Source: an uncultured Bacteroidales bacterium (GTDB taxonomy: Bacteria > Bacteroidota > Bacteroidia > Bacteroidales > UBA932). From it: a DNA stretch of 59,475 bases. Shown here in pieces: positions 29,797-39,213 of the stretch. Numbering within the stretch: the first letter of the stretch is position 1; every line of letters starts with the position of its first letter. Location: positions 1 through 59,475 of the forward strand of contig CAJOHX010000025.1 of assembly GCA_905234475.1 (NCBI GenBank), read 5' to 3'. Below the pieces are notes generated by a model, which saw only the letters and a list, made by a program, of their open reading frames with translations, was not told where the DNA came from and did no database searches. The position numbers were made by a program, and so were the translations under genes.

Positions 29797-31461
29797 ATGA
29801 GAAAGATATTCATTAGCATTTTCCTTTCGCTCTCCCTGGCCTCCTCCCTGTGTGCGGGGGAGCCGCTGCGCGAGCGGGTGTACCTGTCCACCGACCGTGA
29901 CGTGTTCGTGGCGGGGGACGCGGTGTGGCTGTCGGCCTACTGCCTGGACATGCAGACGCGGCAGCTGTCCTCCTTCAGCAAGATCGCCTATGTGGAGCTG
30001 CACGGCGCCGGCGGCCTGGCCTGCACGGCCAAGATCGCCCTGGACGGCGGCCGCGGTGCGGCCAGCATGCAGCTTCCCAATACCCTCCCTACGGGCAACT
30101 ACCGCCTGTTCGCCTACACGCAGCTGGGCGCCGGCGAGACGGGTTTCGACCCGCTGCCGGGCGCCCGCGTGTTGTCCGTCTTCAACACCTTCACGACCGA
30201 GCGCTCGGAGGGCGTGACGGTCGCGGACCGGACCCCGGAAGCGGCCGCGCGCCGCAGCGGCGGCCCGCTGGAACTTCAGACGTCGAACGGCTCCGGCGCG
30301 ACGCATCTGACGCTGCGCAACACGGGCGGCCGGACGGTCTTTTTTGACCTGTCGGTGCATCACCGCGACCTGATCCCCGCCCCGGCGGGGCAGGGCGTCT
30401 TTGATTTTGCGGAAGCGAAACTGCCTGGTTTCCAGGGCTATGGCCCGGACACCGTGGCGGAGTACGAGGGGGAGATCCTGCGCGCCCGTGTCACGGGCAC
30501 CGATGCCGCCGGGGTGAAGGCCATGCAGGACAAGTATGCATTCATCTCCTCGCCGGGCAGCGGCGAGAATGTCTACAGCTCGGCCATCCAGCCCGACGGG
30601 ACGGTCCGCTTCTTCACGACCAATGTCTACGGCGAGCAGGAGATGTTCCTGGAGATCGAGGGGGTGGAGCGGACGAACATCTGCCACCTGGAGCTGGAGA
30701 GCCCGTTCCGCAATTTCCCGGCAGGGGAGATCCCCGCGCTGCAGATGAGCAATGCGTACGCTCCGGCGCTGGAGCTTCGCAGCCTCGGGATGCAGGTGGA
30801 GCGCAATTTCAACGCGGATTCGCTCTACACGGACCTGCCCTTCCGCTATCAGCAGCTGTTCGGCGAGGACGACCGGCGTTCCTACATCCTGGACGACTAC
30901 ACGCGCTTCCCGGTGATGGAGGAGCTCTTCGTCGAGTTCATCCCCGAGCTTCGCGTGCGGCGCGTCGGCGACCGGCGCGAGATCCAGGTGCGGGCGACCG
31001 ACGGCCTGGGCAACATGTCGTTCCCGCAGGGAGCAGCGCTGGTCATGGTGGACGGCATCCCGGTGCTGGACCACGGCAAAATCCTCTCCTACGACCCGCT
31101 GCTGGTGGAGCGCATCGACATCTGGTCCGACACCTATTTCATGGGCATTCGCGCCTTCTCGGGCATCGTGAACTTCGTTACTTACAAGGGCAACCTCCCG
31201 TCGATGCAGTTCGAGGACAATGTGCGCATCGTGGACTTCCAGGGATGCGGATTCCCGCAGGCCTATACCGGCGAGGGCGCCGGAGCGCGCTATCCGGACT
31301 TCCGGCAGACGCTTTACTGGCATCCGCTGCTGAGCCTCGCGCCGGGGGAGACGCTGACCGTGGATTGCAAGATGCCGGAGTATGAGGGTGCGTTCGAAGC
31401 CGTCGCCGAGGGCTTTACCGACGCCGGGGATCCGGTTTCTGTCGTCTCAATCCTACCCTGA
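29797..31461 (+). CDS. Secreted MG2-like protein with an orphan TonB plug-like C-terminus
   Basis: A 554-aa exported protein (signal MRKIFISIFLSLSLASSLCAG). The N-terminal domain matches the macroglobulin MG2 pattern: RVYLSTDRDVFVAGDAVWLS, then LPTGNYRLFAYTQ. The C-terminal part (about 365-470) looks like a TonB plug, with ALVMVDGIPVLDHGKILSYD then VERIDIWSDTYFMGIRAFSG and IVNFVTYKG, but no barrel follows. Such MG2-plus-plug proteins accompany TonB receptors in Bacteroidota. It is the last gene of the operon and is followed by a palindromic element. Confidence 0.75.
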   Translation: MRKIFISIFLSLSLASSLCAGEPLRERVYLSTDRDVFVAGDAVWLSAYCLDMQTRQLSSFSKIAYVELHGAGGLACTAKIALDGGRGAASMQLPNTLPTGNYRLFAYTQLGAGETGFDPLPGARVLSVFNTFTTERSEGVTVADRTPEAAARRSGGPLELQTSNGSGATHLTLRNTGGRTVFFDLSVHHRDLIPAPAGQGVFDFAEAKLPGFQGYGPDTVAEYEGEILRARVTGTDAAGVKAMQDKYAFISSPGSGENVYSSAIQPDGTVRFFTTNVYGEQEMFLEIEGVERTNICHLELESPFRNFPAGEIPALQMSNAYAPALELRSLGMQVERNFNADSLYTDLPFRYQQLFGEDDRRSYILDDYTRFPVMEELFVEFIPELRVRRVGDRREIQVRATDGLGNMSFPQGAALVMVDGIPVLDHGKILSYDPLLVERIDIWSDTYFMGIRAFSGIVNFVTYKGNLPSMQFEDNVRIVDFQGCGFPQAYTGEGAGARYPDFRQTLYWHPLLSLAPGETLTVDCKMPEYEGAFEAVAEGFTDAGDPVSVVSILP

Positions 31462-31510
31462 TGTCATCTCGAGCGAAGTCGAGAGATCTCTCGGCAGGCT
31501 CGAGATGACA
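31462..31510. repeat. Palindromic element between the MG2 gene and miaA
   Basis: Outer arms TGTCATCTCGAGC (31462-31474) and GCTCGAGATGACA (31498-31510) are perfect complements, 13 bp. They enclose an inner palindrome CGAGAGATCTCTCG (31480-31493). It lies between convergent genes and may stop transcription, though it lacks a T-run. Confidence 0.85.
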
Positions 31511-31513
31511 CCT

Positions 31514-32317
31514 TTAAGGGGTCACCCAATGGATGGTGACCCCGCTGCGCTCCATGCCGCGCCACCAGGTCATCTGCCGCTTGGCGAACTGGTGGATGGC
31601 GGTGGCGAGCTGCGTGCGCATTTCCTCGTAGGAGAGAACTCCCTGGAGGTATAACGTAACGAATTTGTATTCAAGTCCGTAGGCGAGCAGGCGCTCCGCC
31701 GGGACGCCGCGTTCCAGCAGGCCGCGGATCTCGTCGATCATGCCCTCCTGCAGGCGGGCGTCCAGCCGCGCGTCGATGCGCGCGTTGCGCGTCTCGCGAT
31801 CGACCAGCGTGCCGATGAAGAAGGGCTGCCGGGGGAGCACCTCGCTGAAGGAAGACTCAGTCCGGGGGGCGCTCAGCGGTGTTTTCTCCTTGAAATCATA
31901 GCCGCGCGTGACGGCGTTGATGTACATGCCCGTGCCGCCGCAGAGGATGGGCACGGTCCCGCGGGCGCGGATGTCGGTCCACACTTTCAGGAAGTCCTGC
32001 TGGAACTGCCAGACATTGTACTGCTCCCCGGGCTCGGCGATGTCGATCAGGTGGTATGGAATCTCCCCGTATTCCGCGAGGTCCTTGCCCGTGCCGATGT
32101 CCATGCCGCGGTAGACCTGGCGGGAGTCTGCGGAGATGATCTCCCCGCCCAGCTGCCGGGCCAGCTCCACGGCGTAGCGCGTTTTGCCGGAGGCCGTGGG
32201 TCCCAGCACGACCACGAGGTCGCACGCGCCTGATGCGCAGTCGTTTGCGAGCTGCGCGAGGTCCAGCTGCTCGGGTTCGGGCAGCTCGGCGACGATGCTG
32301 TGCTTGAGGCGGGGCAT
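31514..32317 (-). CDS. miaA: tRNA dimethylallyltransferase lacking the usual insertion segment
   Basis: MiaA adds a dimethylallyl group to A37 of tRNAs reading UNN codons. Visible motifs: P-loop GPTASGKT, ADSRQVYRGMDIGTGK, LCGGTGMYI, and the C-terminal AIHQFAKRQMTWWRGMER. It has 267 aa against about 300. After GYDFKEKTP the usual ~65-residue stretch, which holds the helical insertion and the conserved TD...KRAIRAIE segment, is replaced by about 20 residues (LSAPRTESSFSEVLPRQP). About 30 extra residues precede the P-loop. The shortened spot contains an imperfect inverted repeat. It may be a divergent or impaired enzyme. It lies 6 bases after smpB. Confidence 0.85.
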   Translation of the reverse strand: MPRLKHSIVAELPEPEQLDLAQLANDCASGACDLVVVLGPTASGKTRYAVELARQLGGEIISADSRQVYRGMDIGTGKDLAEYGEIPYHLIDIAEPGEQYNVWQFQQDFLKVWTDIRARGTVPILCGGTGMYINAVTRGYDFKEKTPLSAPRTESSFSEVLPRQPFFIGTLVDRETRNARIDARLDARLQEGMIDEIRGLLERGVPAERLLAYGLEYKFVTLYLQGVLSYEEMRTQLATAIHQFAKRQMTWWRGMERSGVTIHWVTP

Positions 32318-32323
32318 GGCGGG

Positions 32324-32781
32324 CTAGTCTCTTTCCATCTCGCGCCGGATGTCCTTTTCCTTGATGGTGGCGCGCTTGTCGTATTCTTTCTTGCCCTTGG
32401 CCAGGGCGATATGGAGCTTGGCAAAGCCGCCTTTGTTGATGTAGGCGCGCACGGCAACAATCGTCAGGCCCTTGGTCTTGACCGCCTGGGCGAGGTGTTT
32501 GAGCTCCCTTTTGGTCAGTAGGAGCTTGCGGTCGCGCAGCGGCTCGTGGCTGCTCCAGGCTGAGGCCCAGAAGTAGGTGGCGATGTTCATGCCGCGCACG
32601 TAGAGTTCGCCGCCGGAGAAGTAGCAGTAGGCGTCTTGCAGGGAGGCCTTGCCGGCGCGGATGGACTTGATCTCCGTGCCCACGAGGACGATCCCGGCGT
32701 CGTACTCTTCGAGGAACTCGTAGTCGAACGACGCCCGCTTGTTGGTGATGCGCACCTGCTGTGGCTTCTTCTCCTTGGCGC

Positions 32782-32785
<4 letters not shown>
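32324..32785 (-). CDS. smpB: SsrA-binding protein SmpB
   Basis: Binds tmRNA and brings it to stalled ribosomes. The 153-aa protein has the core [23 protein letters not shown], the GMNIATYF strand and the basic C-terminal tail [19 protein letters not shown]. The ATG at 32785 overlaps the metK stop by 4 bases; longer in-frame ORF sequence upstream lies inside metK. Second gene of metK-smpB-miaA. No tmRNA gene is seen in the window. Confidence 0.95.
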
Positions 32786-34002
<1,217 letters not shown>

Positions 34003-34071
34003 CTTTTTAGCATTTTTGACGAGGTTGCAAGCAGTCAAATCTGTCCTCGTGGTGTTGTTGATAATTCGCGG

Positions 34072-34079
34072 CAAAGATA
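34072..34079 (-). promoter_or_regulatory. -7 box of the metK operon
   Basis: On the minus strand TATCTTTG matches the Bacteroidota -7 box. It gives a 5' leader of about 65 bases. No good -33 TTTG is seen. The box lies only 32 bases from the -33 box of the divergent TonB receptor promoter. Confidence 0.7.
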
Positions 34080-34111
34080 GCAATAATTGTTGATAAAAAA
34101 CCGGAAAATAC

Positions 34112-34143
34112 TTTGTTCGATTCAAAAACGTGGAGTATCTTTG
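34112..34143 (+). promoter_or_regulatory. Promoter of the Oar-like receptor gene
   Basis: TTTG (34112-34115), a 20-base spacer and TATCTTTG (34136-34143) match the Bacteroidota promoter consensus exactly. The ATG at 34203 is 59 bases beyond the -7 box. Confidence 0.88.
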
Positions 34144-34202
34144 CGGCGCGTATAAGAACCTGGCCTGACTGTAAATCAATCTTACCATATTATCAAACAG
34201 TT

Positions 34203-37200
34203 ATGAAACAAACCATCAAGAGTTTATTGCTGTCTGTGGCAGCAATGCTTCTCGTTGTGTCCGCCACCGCGCAGGTGACGACCTCCGCCCTGGCCGGCAA
34301 GGTTGCCGACCAGCAGGGTGAGGGCATCCCCGGCGCCACCGTCGTGGCGGTGCACACGCCTTCCGGCACGCAGTACTATGCTGTGGCCAATGCCGAAGGC
34401 CGTTTCACCATCAACGGTATGCGCTCCGGCGGTCCGTACTCCGTTGAGGTCAGCTGCCTGGGCTACAACACCGTGACCTACACGGACGTGACCCTCCAGC
34501 TGGCTGAGACCTATGCACTCAACGTCGCCCTGTCCGACGACACCCAGATGCTGAGCGAGGCCATCGTGATCTCCGAGGCCGCCTCCAAGTTCGCGGTCGA
34601 GAAGACCGGTGCTGCGACCAACGTCAACAGCAGCCAGATCGTCTCCCTGCCTACGGTCAGCCGCAACCTTACGGACGTGACGCGCCTGTCCCCGTACGGC
34701 GGCAACGGCATGACCTTCATGGGTGCCGACGACCGTTCGTCGAACTTCACCATCGACGGTGCCAACTTCAACAATAACTTCGGCCTTTCCGGCGACCTCC
34801 CCGGCGGCGGCAACCCCGTCTCCCTGGATGCCATCGAGGAAATGCAGATCGTGATCTCCCCGTACGATGTCCGCCAGACCAACTTCATCGGCGGTGGCGT
34901 CAACGCCATCACCAAGTCCGGTACCAACACGTTCAAGGGCAGCGCCTACATCTATCACCGCAACGAGATGATGCGCGGCAACACGGTCAACGGCCTGGAG
35001 CTCGGCACGCGCAACGAAGACCGCACCACCACCTACGGTATGACCCTGGGCGGCCCGATCATCAAGAACAAGCTGTTCTTCTTCGTCAACTTCGAGTACA
35101 TCCCCCATCCGGAGGAGACGACCCGCTGGCGTCCTTCTACCGACGGCGTGGCCAACCCCGACCTCTACATCTCCCGCACGAAGATCTCCGACATGCAGAA
35201 GGTCAAGGATTATGTCATGCAGAAATACGGCTACGACACCGGCGCGTATGACAGCTTCCACGGCAACGAGATGAACATGAAGGCCCTGGCCCGCATCGAC
35301 TGGAACATCAACGACAAGCACAAGCTGGCCTTCCGCTACAACTACACCATCTCCAGGGAGTGCAACTACACCAACAACTCCTCCTCCGACTGCGGCCAGC
35401 GTACCACCGATGCCCGTATCGGCAAGTATTCCATGGCTTTCGCCAACTCGTTCTACACCATGAACAACCTGGTCCACTCCTTCTCCCTGGACCTCAACAG
35501 CCGGCTCTCCGACACCATGATGAACCAGTTCCTGGCGACCTATTCCAAGCTGGACACCACCCGCGGCACGCCGTCCGAGTACTTCCCGTTCATCGATATC
35601 CTCGACGGCACCGGGAGCATCACTCCGTACATGTCGCTCGGTTACGAGCTCTTCACCTGGCAGAACGGCTACCACAACAACGTCATCAACATCAAGGATG
35701 ACTTCACCTACTACATGGGTGCGCACAAGCTGACCGCCGGTCTCGCCTACGAGTACCAGATGGCCGACAACGCCTACCTGCGCAACGGTACCGGCTACTA
35801 CCGCTACAACTCCCTCGAGGACTTCCTCAACGGTGCCACGCCGGAGACGGTCAACTTCACCTACGGCTACGAGAACCTGATGCGTGACGATCCCGCCAGC
35901 CGTGTGATGTACCACAAGGCCAGCCTCTATGTCCAGGATGAATGGGATGCCACCGACAAGCTCAAGCTGACGGCGGGCGTACGTGTCGACGACTTCTTCT
36001 TCGACAACAGCAACATCATCACCAACAAGGCTGTCTACGACCTCGAGTATCCCGATGCCGACGGCAACATCCGTCACATCGACACCGGCAAGTGGCCCAA
36101 CGCCATTCCGCTGATCTCCCCGCGTATCGGCTTCACCTGGGATGTCCTCGGCGACAAGAGCCTGAAGGTCCGCGGCGGTACCGGTCTCTTCACCGGCCGC
36201 ATTCCGCTCGTGTTCCTCACCAACATGCCGTCCAACTCCTCCATGAACCAGTACGCCGCTATCGCCACCACCAAGTACAAGGACGGTGAGGTCATCTCGG
36301 CCGACCCGAACCTTGCTGCTTTCGCCGGCGGCCTGATCACCGACCGCGAAGAGATGCGCCAGAAGTGGTACAGCCTGGGCGCTCCCCAGACCATTTCCTC
36401 CGAGGACGGCAAGATCCCTTCCAAGCTCGCTGCCGTGGATCCCAACTTCAAGATGCCGCAGGTCTGGAAGACCTCCCTGGCCATCGACTACGCCTTCCCG
36501 ACTTCCTTCCCGTTCTCCATCACGGTCGAGGGTATGTTCAACCAGAACATCAACGCCTCCACCATGCAGGACTGGAACATGATCCCTGCTGACGGCTTCG
36601 CCCGCTTCAAAGGTGCCGACAACCGTCCGGTCTACCCGACCAACTACCGCTACACCGGTTCCCCGGCCTACGTGCTGACCAACACGCACCTCGGCTACAC
36701 CTACTCCGGCAACGTCACCCTGAACATGAGCCCGGTCGAGGGCCTCAACATCATGGCGGCCTACACCCACGTGGTGGCCAAGGAGATCACCGACCTCCCG
36801 GGTTCCGACCCTGCATCCATCTTCAACTACGTCCCGACCGTGGCCGGTCCGAACTACACGACGCTGCACTCCGCGGCCAACAATACGCCGGACCGCGTCG
36901 TCGCTTCCCTGACGCATGACGACAAGAGCGGCAACCACTACAGCTTCATCTACGAAGGCTGGCGCGGCGGCTACAACTACTCCTACATGCTGACCAACGA
37001 CATGAACGGCGACAACTACAAGTACGACTCCCTCTTCATCCCTACGGATGACCAGGTTGCCTCCAACGAGTTCCGCTTCGTGACCGCAGACGACGCCGCC
37101 CGCTTCATGGACTTCGTCCACAAGGATGCCTACCTGAGCAAGCACCAGGGCGAATACGCCGAGGGCTACAGCGTGTACTCCCCGTGGGTGCACCGCGTGG

Positions 37201-37499
37201 ACTTCAGCTACAAGCACGATTTTGTCGTGAAGATCGGCAGCACCCGCAACACCCTGCAGCTCAGCCTGGATGTCAAGAACCTGCTGAACCTCTTCAACAG
37301 CAGCTGGGGCGTGAGCAAGTACATGAATCCTTCGCTGGACAACGGCCGTATCCTCAAGTACGAGGGCGTGGACAAGGACGGCTACCCGACCTTCTCGACC
37401 CCGGACTACATCAACCAGAACACCGAGCTCTGGCAGTACAACACCGGTATCGGCCAGTGCTGGTATGCCTCCATCGGTCTTAAGTACATGTTCAACTAA
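34203..37499 (+). CDS. Oar-like TonB-dependent outer-membrane receptor
   Basis: A 1098-aa receptor with signal peptide (LLSVAAMLLVVSATAQ), carboxypeptidase-regulatory-like domain (about 25-110, GKVADQQGEGIPGATVVAVH), an Oar-type plug (DRSSNFTIDGANFNNNFGLS, then EEMQIVISPYDVRQTNFIGG and GVNAITKSGTNTFKGSAY) and a large barrel. No SusD follows; instead come lipoproteins with OB-like domains and nucleases, so nucleic-acid fragments are a possible substrate. The start at 34203 follows a good promoter; an upstream in-frame TTG at 34113 lies within the promoter. Confidence 0.92.
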   Translation: MKQTIKSLLLSVAAMLLVVSATAQVTTSALAGKVADQQGEGIPGATVVAVHTPSGTQYYAVANAEGRFTINGMRSGGPYSVEVSCLGYNTVTYTDVTLQLAETYALNVALSDDTQMLSEAIVISEAASKFAVEKTGAATNVNSSQIVSLPTVSRNLTDVTRLSPYGGNGMTFMGADDRSSNFTIDGANFNNNFGLSGDLPGGGNPVSLDAIEEMQIVISPYDVRQTNFIGGGVNAITKSGTNTFKGSAYIYHRNEMMRGNTVNGLELGTRNEDRTTTYGMTLGGPIIKNKLFFFVNFEYIPHPEETTRWRPSTDGVANPDLYISRTKISDMQKVKDYVMQKYGYDTGAYDSFHGNEMNMKALARIDWNINDKHKLAFRYNYTISRECNYTNNSSSDCGQRTTDARIGKYSMAFANSFYTMNNLVHSFSLDLNSRLSDTMMNQFLATYSKLDTTRGTPSEYFPFIDILDGTGSITPYMSLGYELFTWQNGYHNNVINIKDDFTYYMGAHKLTAGLAYEYQMADNAYLRNGTGYYRYNSLEDFLNGATPETVNFTYGYENLMRDDPASRVMYHKASLYVQDEWDATDKLKLTAGVRVDDFFFDNSNIITNKAVYDLEYPDADGNIRHIDTGKWPNAIPLISPRIGFTWDVLGDKSLKVRGGTGLFTGRIPLVFLTNMPSNSSMNQYAAIATTKYKDGEVISADPNLAAFAGGLITDREEMRQKWYSLGAPQTISSEDGKIPSKLAAVDPNFKMPQVWKTSLAIDYAFPTSFPFSITVEGMFNQNINASTMQDWNMIPADGFARFKGADNRPVYPTNYRYTGSPAYVLTNTHLGYTYSGNVTLNMSPVEGLNIMAAYTHVVAKEITDLPGSDPASIFNYVPTVAGPNYTTLHSAANNTPDRVVASLTHDDKSGNHYSFIYEGWRGGYNYSYMLTNDMNGDNYKYDSLFIPTDDQVASNEFRFVTADDAARFMDFVHKDAYLSKHQGEYAEGYSVYSPWVHRVDFSYKHDFVVKIGSTRNTLQLSLDVKNLLNLFNSSWGVSKYMNPSLDNGRILKYEGVDKDGYPTFSTPDYINQNTELWQYNTGIGQCWYASIGLKYMFN

Positions 37500-37515
37500 T
37501 TGACTCCTTACGAAT

Positions 37516-39108
37516 ATGAAATTCAGATATATCATTGCAGCGCTCATCCTCTGTCTGGCATTTGGCTGCCAGGAGGAGCAGCTTGGCACGCTCGCCGAGA
37601 TTCAGGTTTCGGAGTCTTATCTTTCCATCGACGTCAACGGCAGCTCCGCCACCCTGGAGGTTACGACCTCGGAGGCCTGGCAGATCATGCCCAACTCCGT
37701 CCCTGCCTGGTTGACCGTCAATCCGATGTCCGGCGCTGCCGGCACCACCAAGATCACCTTCTCCGCAGACGCCACCAAGGCTACGAACCTGGCGGAGGTG
37801 CTCCTGACCTGCGCGGGCAAGACCCAGCACATCAACATTATCCAGTACGCCCAGAAGGGGGAGGTGAAGGTCATGACCGTCGCCGAGGCCCTGGCCCTCA
37901 TCAAGACCGTTGACAAGGGCGACGGCCAGTCCTACAACCTCGACGGCGAGTACTGCGTCAAGGGTATCGTCTCCAAGATCGACGAGATCAGTACCAGCTA
38001 CGGCAACGCCACGTTCTACATCTCCGATGACGGCAAGCATGAGAACTGGCTGGAGGTCTACCGCGGCTTCTGGCTCAACAACACCAAGTTCTCCAAGGGT
38101 GACGAGTTCGCCGTCGGTGACGAGCTGACCATTATGGGCCAGCTGATGAGCTACAAGGGCACGCCCGAGACCGTACAGAACACGGCTTACGTCGTGGCTA
38201 TCCAGAAGTCCCTCATCAGCGTCGCTTCCGTCGATCCCGAGGATGCCACCATCCCGGCCGAGGGCGGCAGCGTGACCGTGACCCTGACCAACAAGGGCAA
38301 CGGCCTCTATGTCGAGATGCCCGAGGAGGCTGACTGGCTGTCCATGAGCGGCATCGCCGGCAACAAGGTGACCTTCCGCGCCGCAGCCAATGACGGCGGC
38401 GACCGCGATGCCACCATCACCATCAAGACGACGGACGGCAAGAAGGACTACTCCACCCAGGTGTCCATCACCCAGAAGGGCGCCATCGTGGAGGTCTCCG
38501 TGGCCGACTTCCTCGCCGCCGAGGTGGGCAACACCCAGTACCGCATCACGGGTGTCGTGATGGAGGAATATGCTTCCGACAAGAATGGCGAGAGCTTCTA
38601 CATCCAGGATTGGTCCGGCAAGACGCTGGTCTACCGTGTGGACAGCTACAAGAACTCCGGCGCCAAGGTGGGTGACATCGTCACCGTTGTCGGCAAGCGC
38701 GGTGCCTACAAGGACAACCCGCAGCTTGTCAGCGGTGTCTTCGAGGAGATCAAGTTCGCCGTGACCCCGTGCACCATCGAGGAGTTCCTGGCCAAGCCGA
38801 ACAGCAAGACCGACTACTACATGGTCACCGGCACCATCAAGTCCCTGAAGGGCAGCAATGGCAAGGACAACGACTATGGCAACCTCTATCTTGAGGACGC
38901 CGACGGCCACGAGCTCTATGTTTACGGCTGCTATCCTGGCTACGGCGCCACGGGCGATGCCCGCAAGTTCTTTATCAAGAACAACGGCATCGAGGTGGGC
39001 GACGAGCTGACGATGATCGGCTACAAGGATACCTACAACGACCTCATCGAGCTCTGCGGCGGTATCTGCTTCTCCTTCAAGAAGGCCGGTGACGGCGGAG
39101 AGAAATAA
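37516..39108 (+). CDS. BACON/OB-fold lipoprotein of the possible nucleic-acid cluster
   Basis: A 530-aa lipoprotein (LILCLAFGC, Cys18). Modules in order: a BACON-like Ig domain (about 30-112), an OB-like domain (about 118-230, YCVKGIVSKIDEI then ATFYISDDG), a second Ig-like domain (about 240-325), a second OB-like domain (about 330-415, YRITGVVMEEY then ESFYIQDWSG), and a third (about 420-525, YMVTGTIKSLKG then GNLYLEDADGHELYVYG). OB folds often bind single-stranded nucleic acid, and the third OB-like domain is clearly similar to the one fused to the nuclease in the next gene. It lies 16 bases after the receptor and probably acts with it at the surface. Confidence 0.85.
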   Translation: MKFRYIIAALILCLAFGCQEEQLGTLAEIQVSESYLSIDVNGSSATLEVTTSEAWQIMPNSVPAWLTVNPMSGAAGTTKITFSADATKATNLAEVLLTCAGKTQHINIIQYAQKGEVKVMTVAEALALIKTVDKGDGQSYNLDGEYCVKGIVSKIDEISTSYGNATFYISDDGKHENWLEVYRGFWLNNTKFSKGDEFAVGDELTIMGQLMSYKGTPETVQNTAYVVAIQKSLISVASVDPEDATIPAEGGSVTVTLTNKGNGLYVEMPEEADWLSMSGIAGNKVTFRAAANDGGDRDATITIKTTDGKKDYSTQVSITQKGAIVEVSVADFLAAEVGNTQYRITGVVMEEYASDKNGESFYIQDWSGKTLVYRVDSYKNSGAKVGDIVTVVGKRGAYKDNPQLVSGVFEEIKFAVTPCTIEEFLAKPNSKTDYYMVTGTIKSLKGSNGKDNDYGNLYLEDADGHELYVYGCYPGYGATGDARKFFIKNNGIEVGDELTMIGYKDTYNDLIELCGGICFSFKKAGDGGEK

Positions 39109-39143
39109 ACCGCTCTCCTCGCGAATAATATTTATCTATTTCC

Positions 39144-39179
39144 AAAGGAGTCTGGCTGTGAAGCCGGGCTCCTTTTTTG
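39144..39179 (+). terminator. Intrinsic terminator after the BACON/OB lipoprotein
   Basis: Stem AAAGGAGTCTGGCT with AGCCGGGCTCCTTT (12 of 14 pairs), loop GTGA, then a T-run ending in G at 39179. The T-run and G also provide the -33 TTTG box of the next promoter. Confidence 0.85.
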
Positions 39180-39207
39180 TTTTCTTCCGGGAAAAAGTGT
39201 AACTTCG
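39176..39207 (+). promoter_or_regulatory. Promoter of the NUC1 nuclease gene
   Basis: TTTG (39176-39179), a 20-base spacer and TAACTTCG (39200-39207, one mismatch). The -33 box is the end of the terminator T-tract. Only 6 bases separate the -7 box from the first ATG (39214), so the mRNA would be almost leaderless, or start at the second ATG (39223). Confidence 0.82.
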
Positions 39208-39213
39208 AAGGTT

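Noticed and set aside
34224..37589. Minus-strand open frame of 1121 codons opposite the Oar-like receptor
   Set aside because: Complement of a well-supported receptor; Val/Gly/His/Asp-rich composition typical of an antisense frame.
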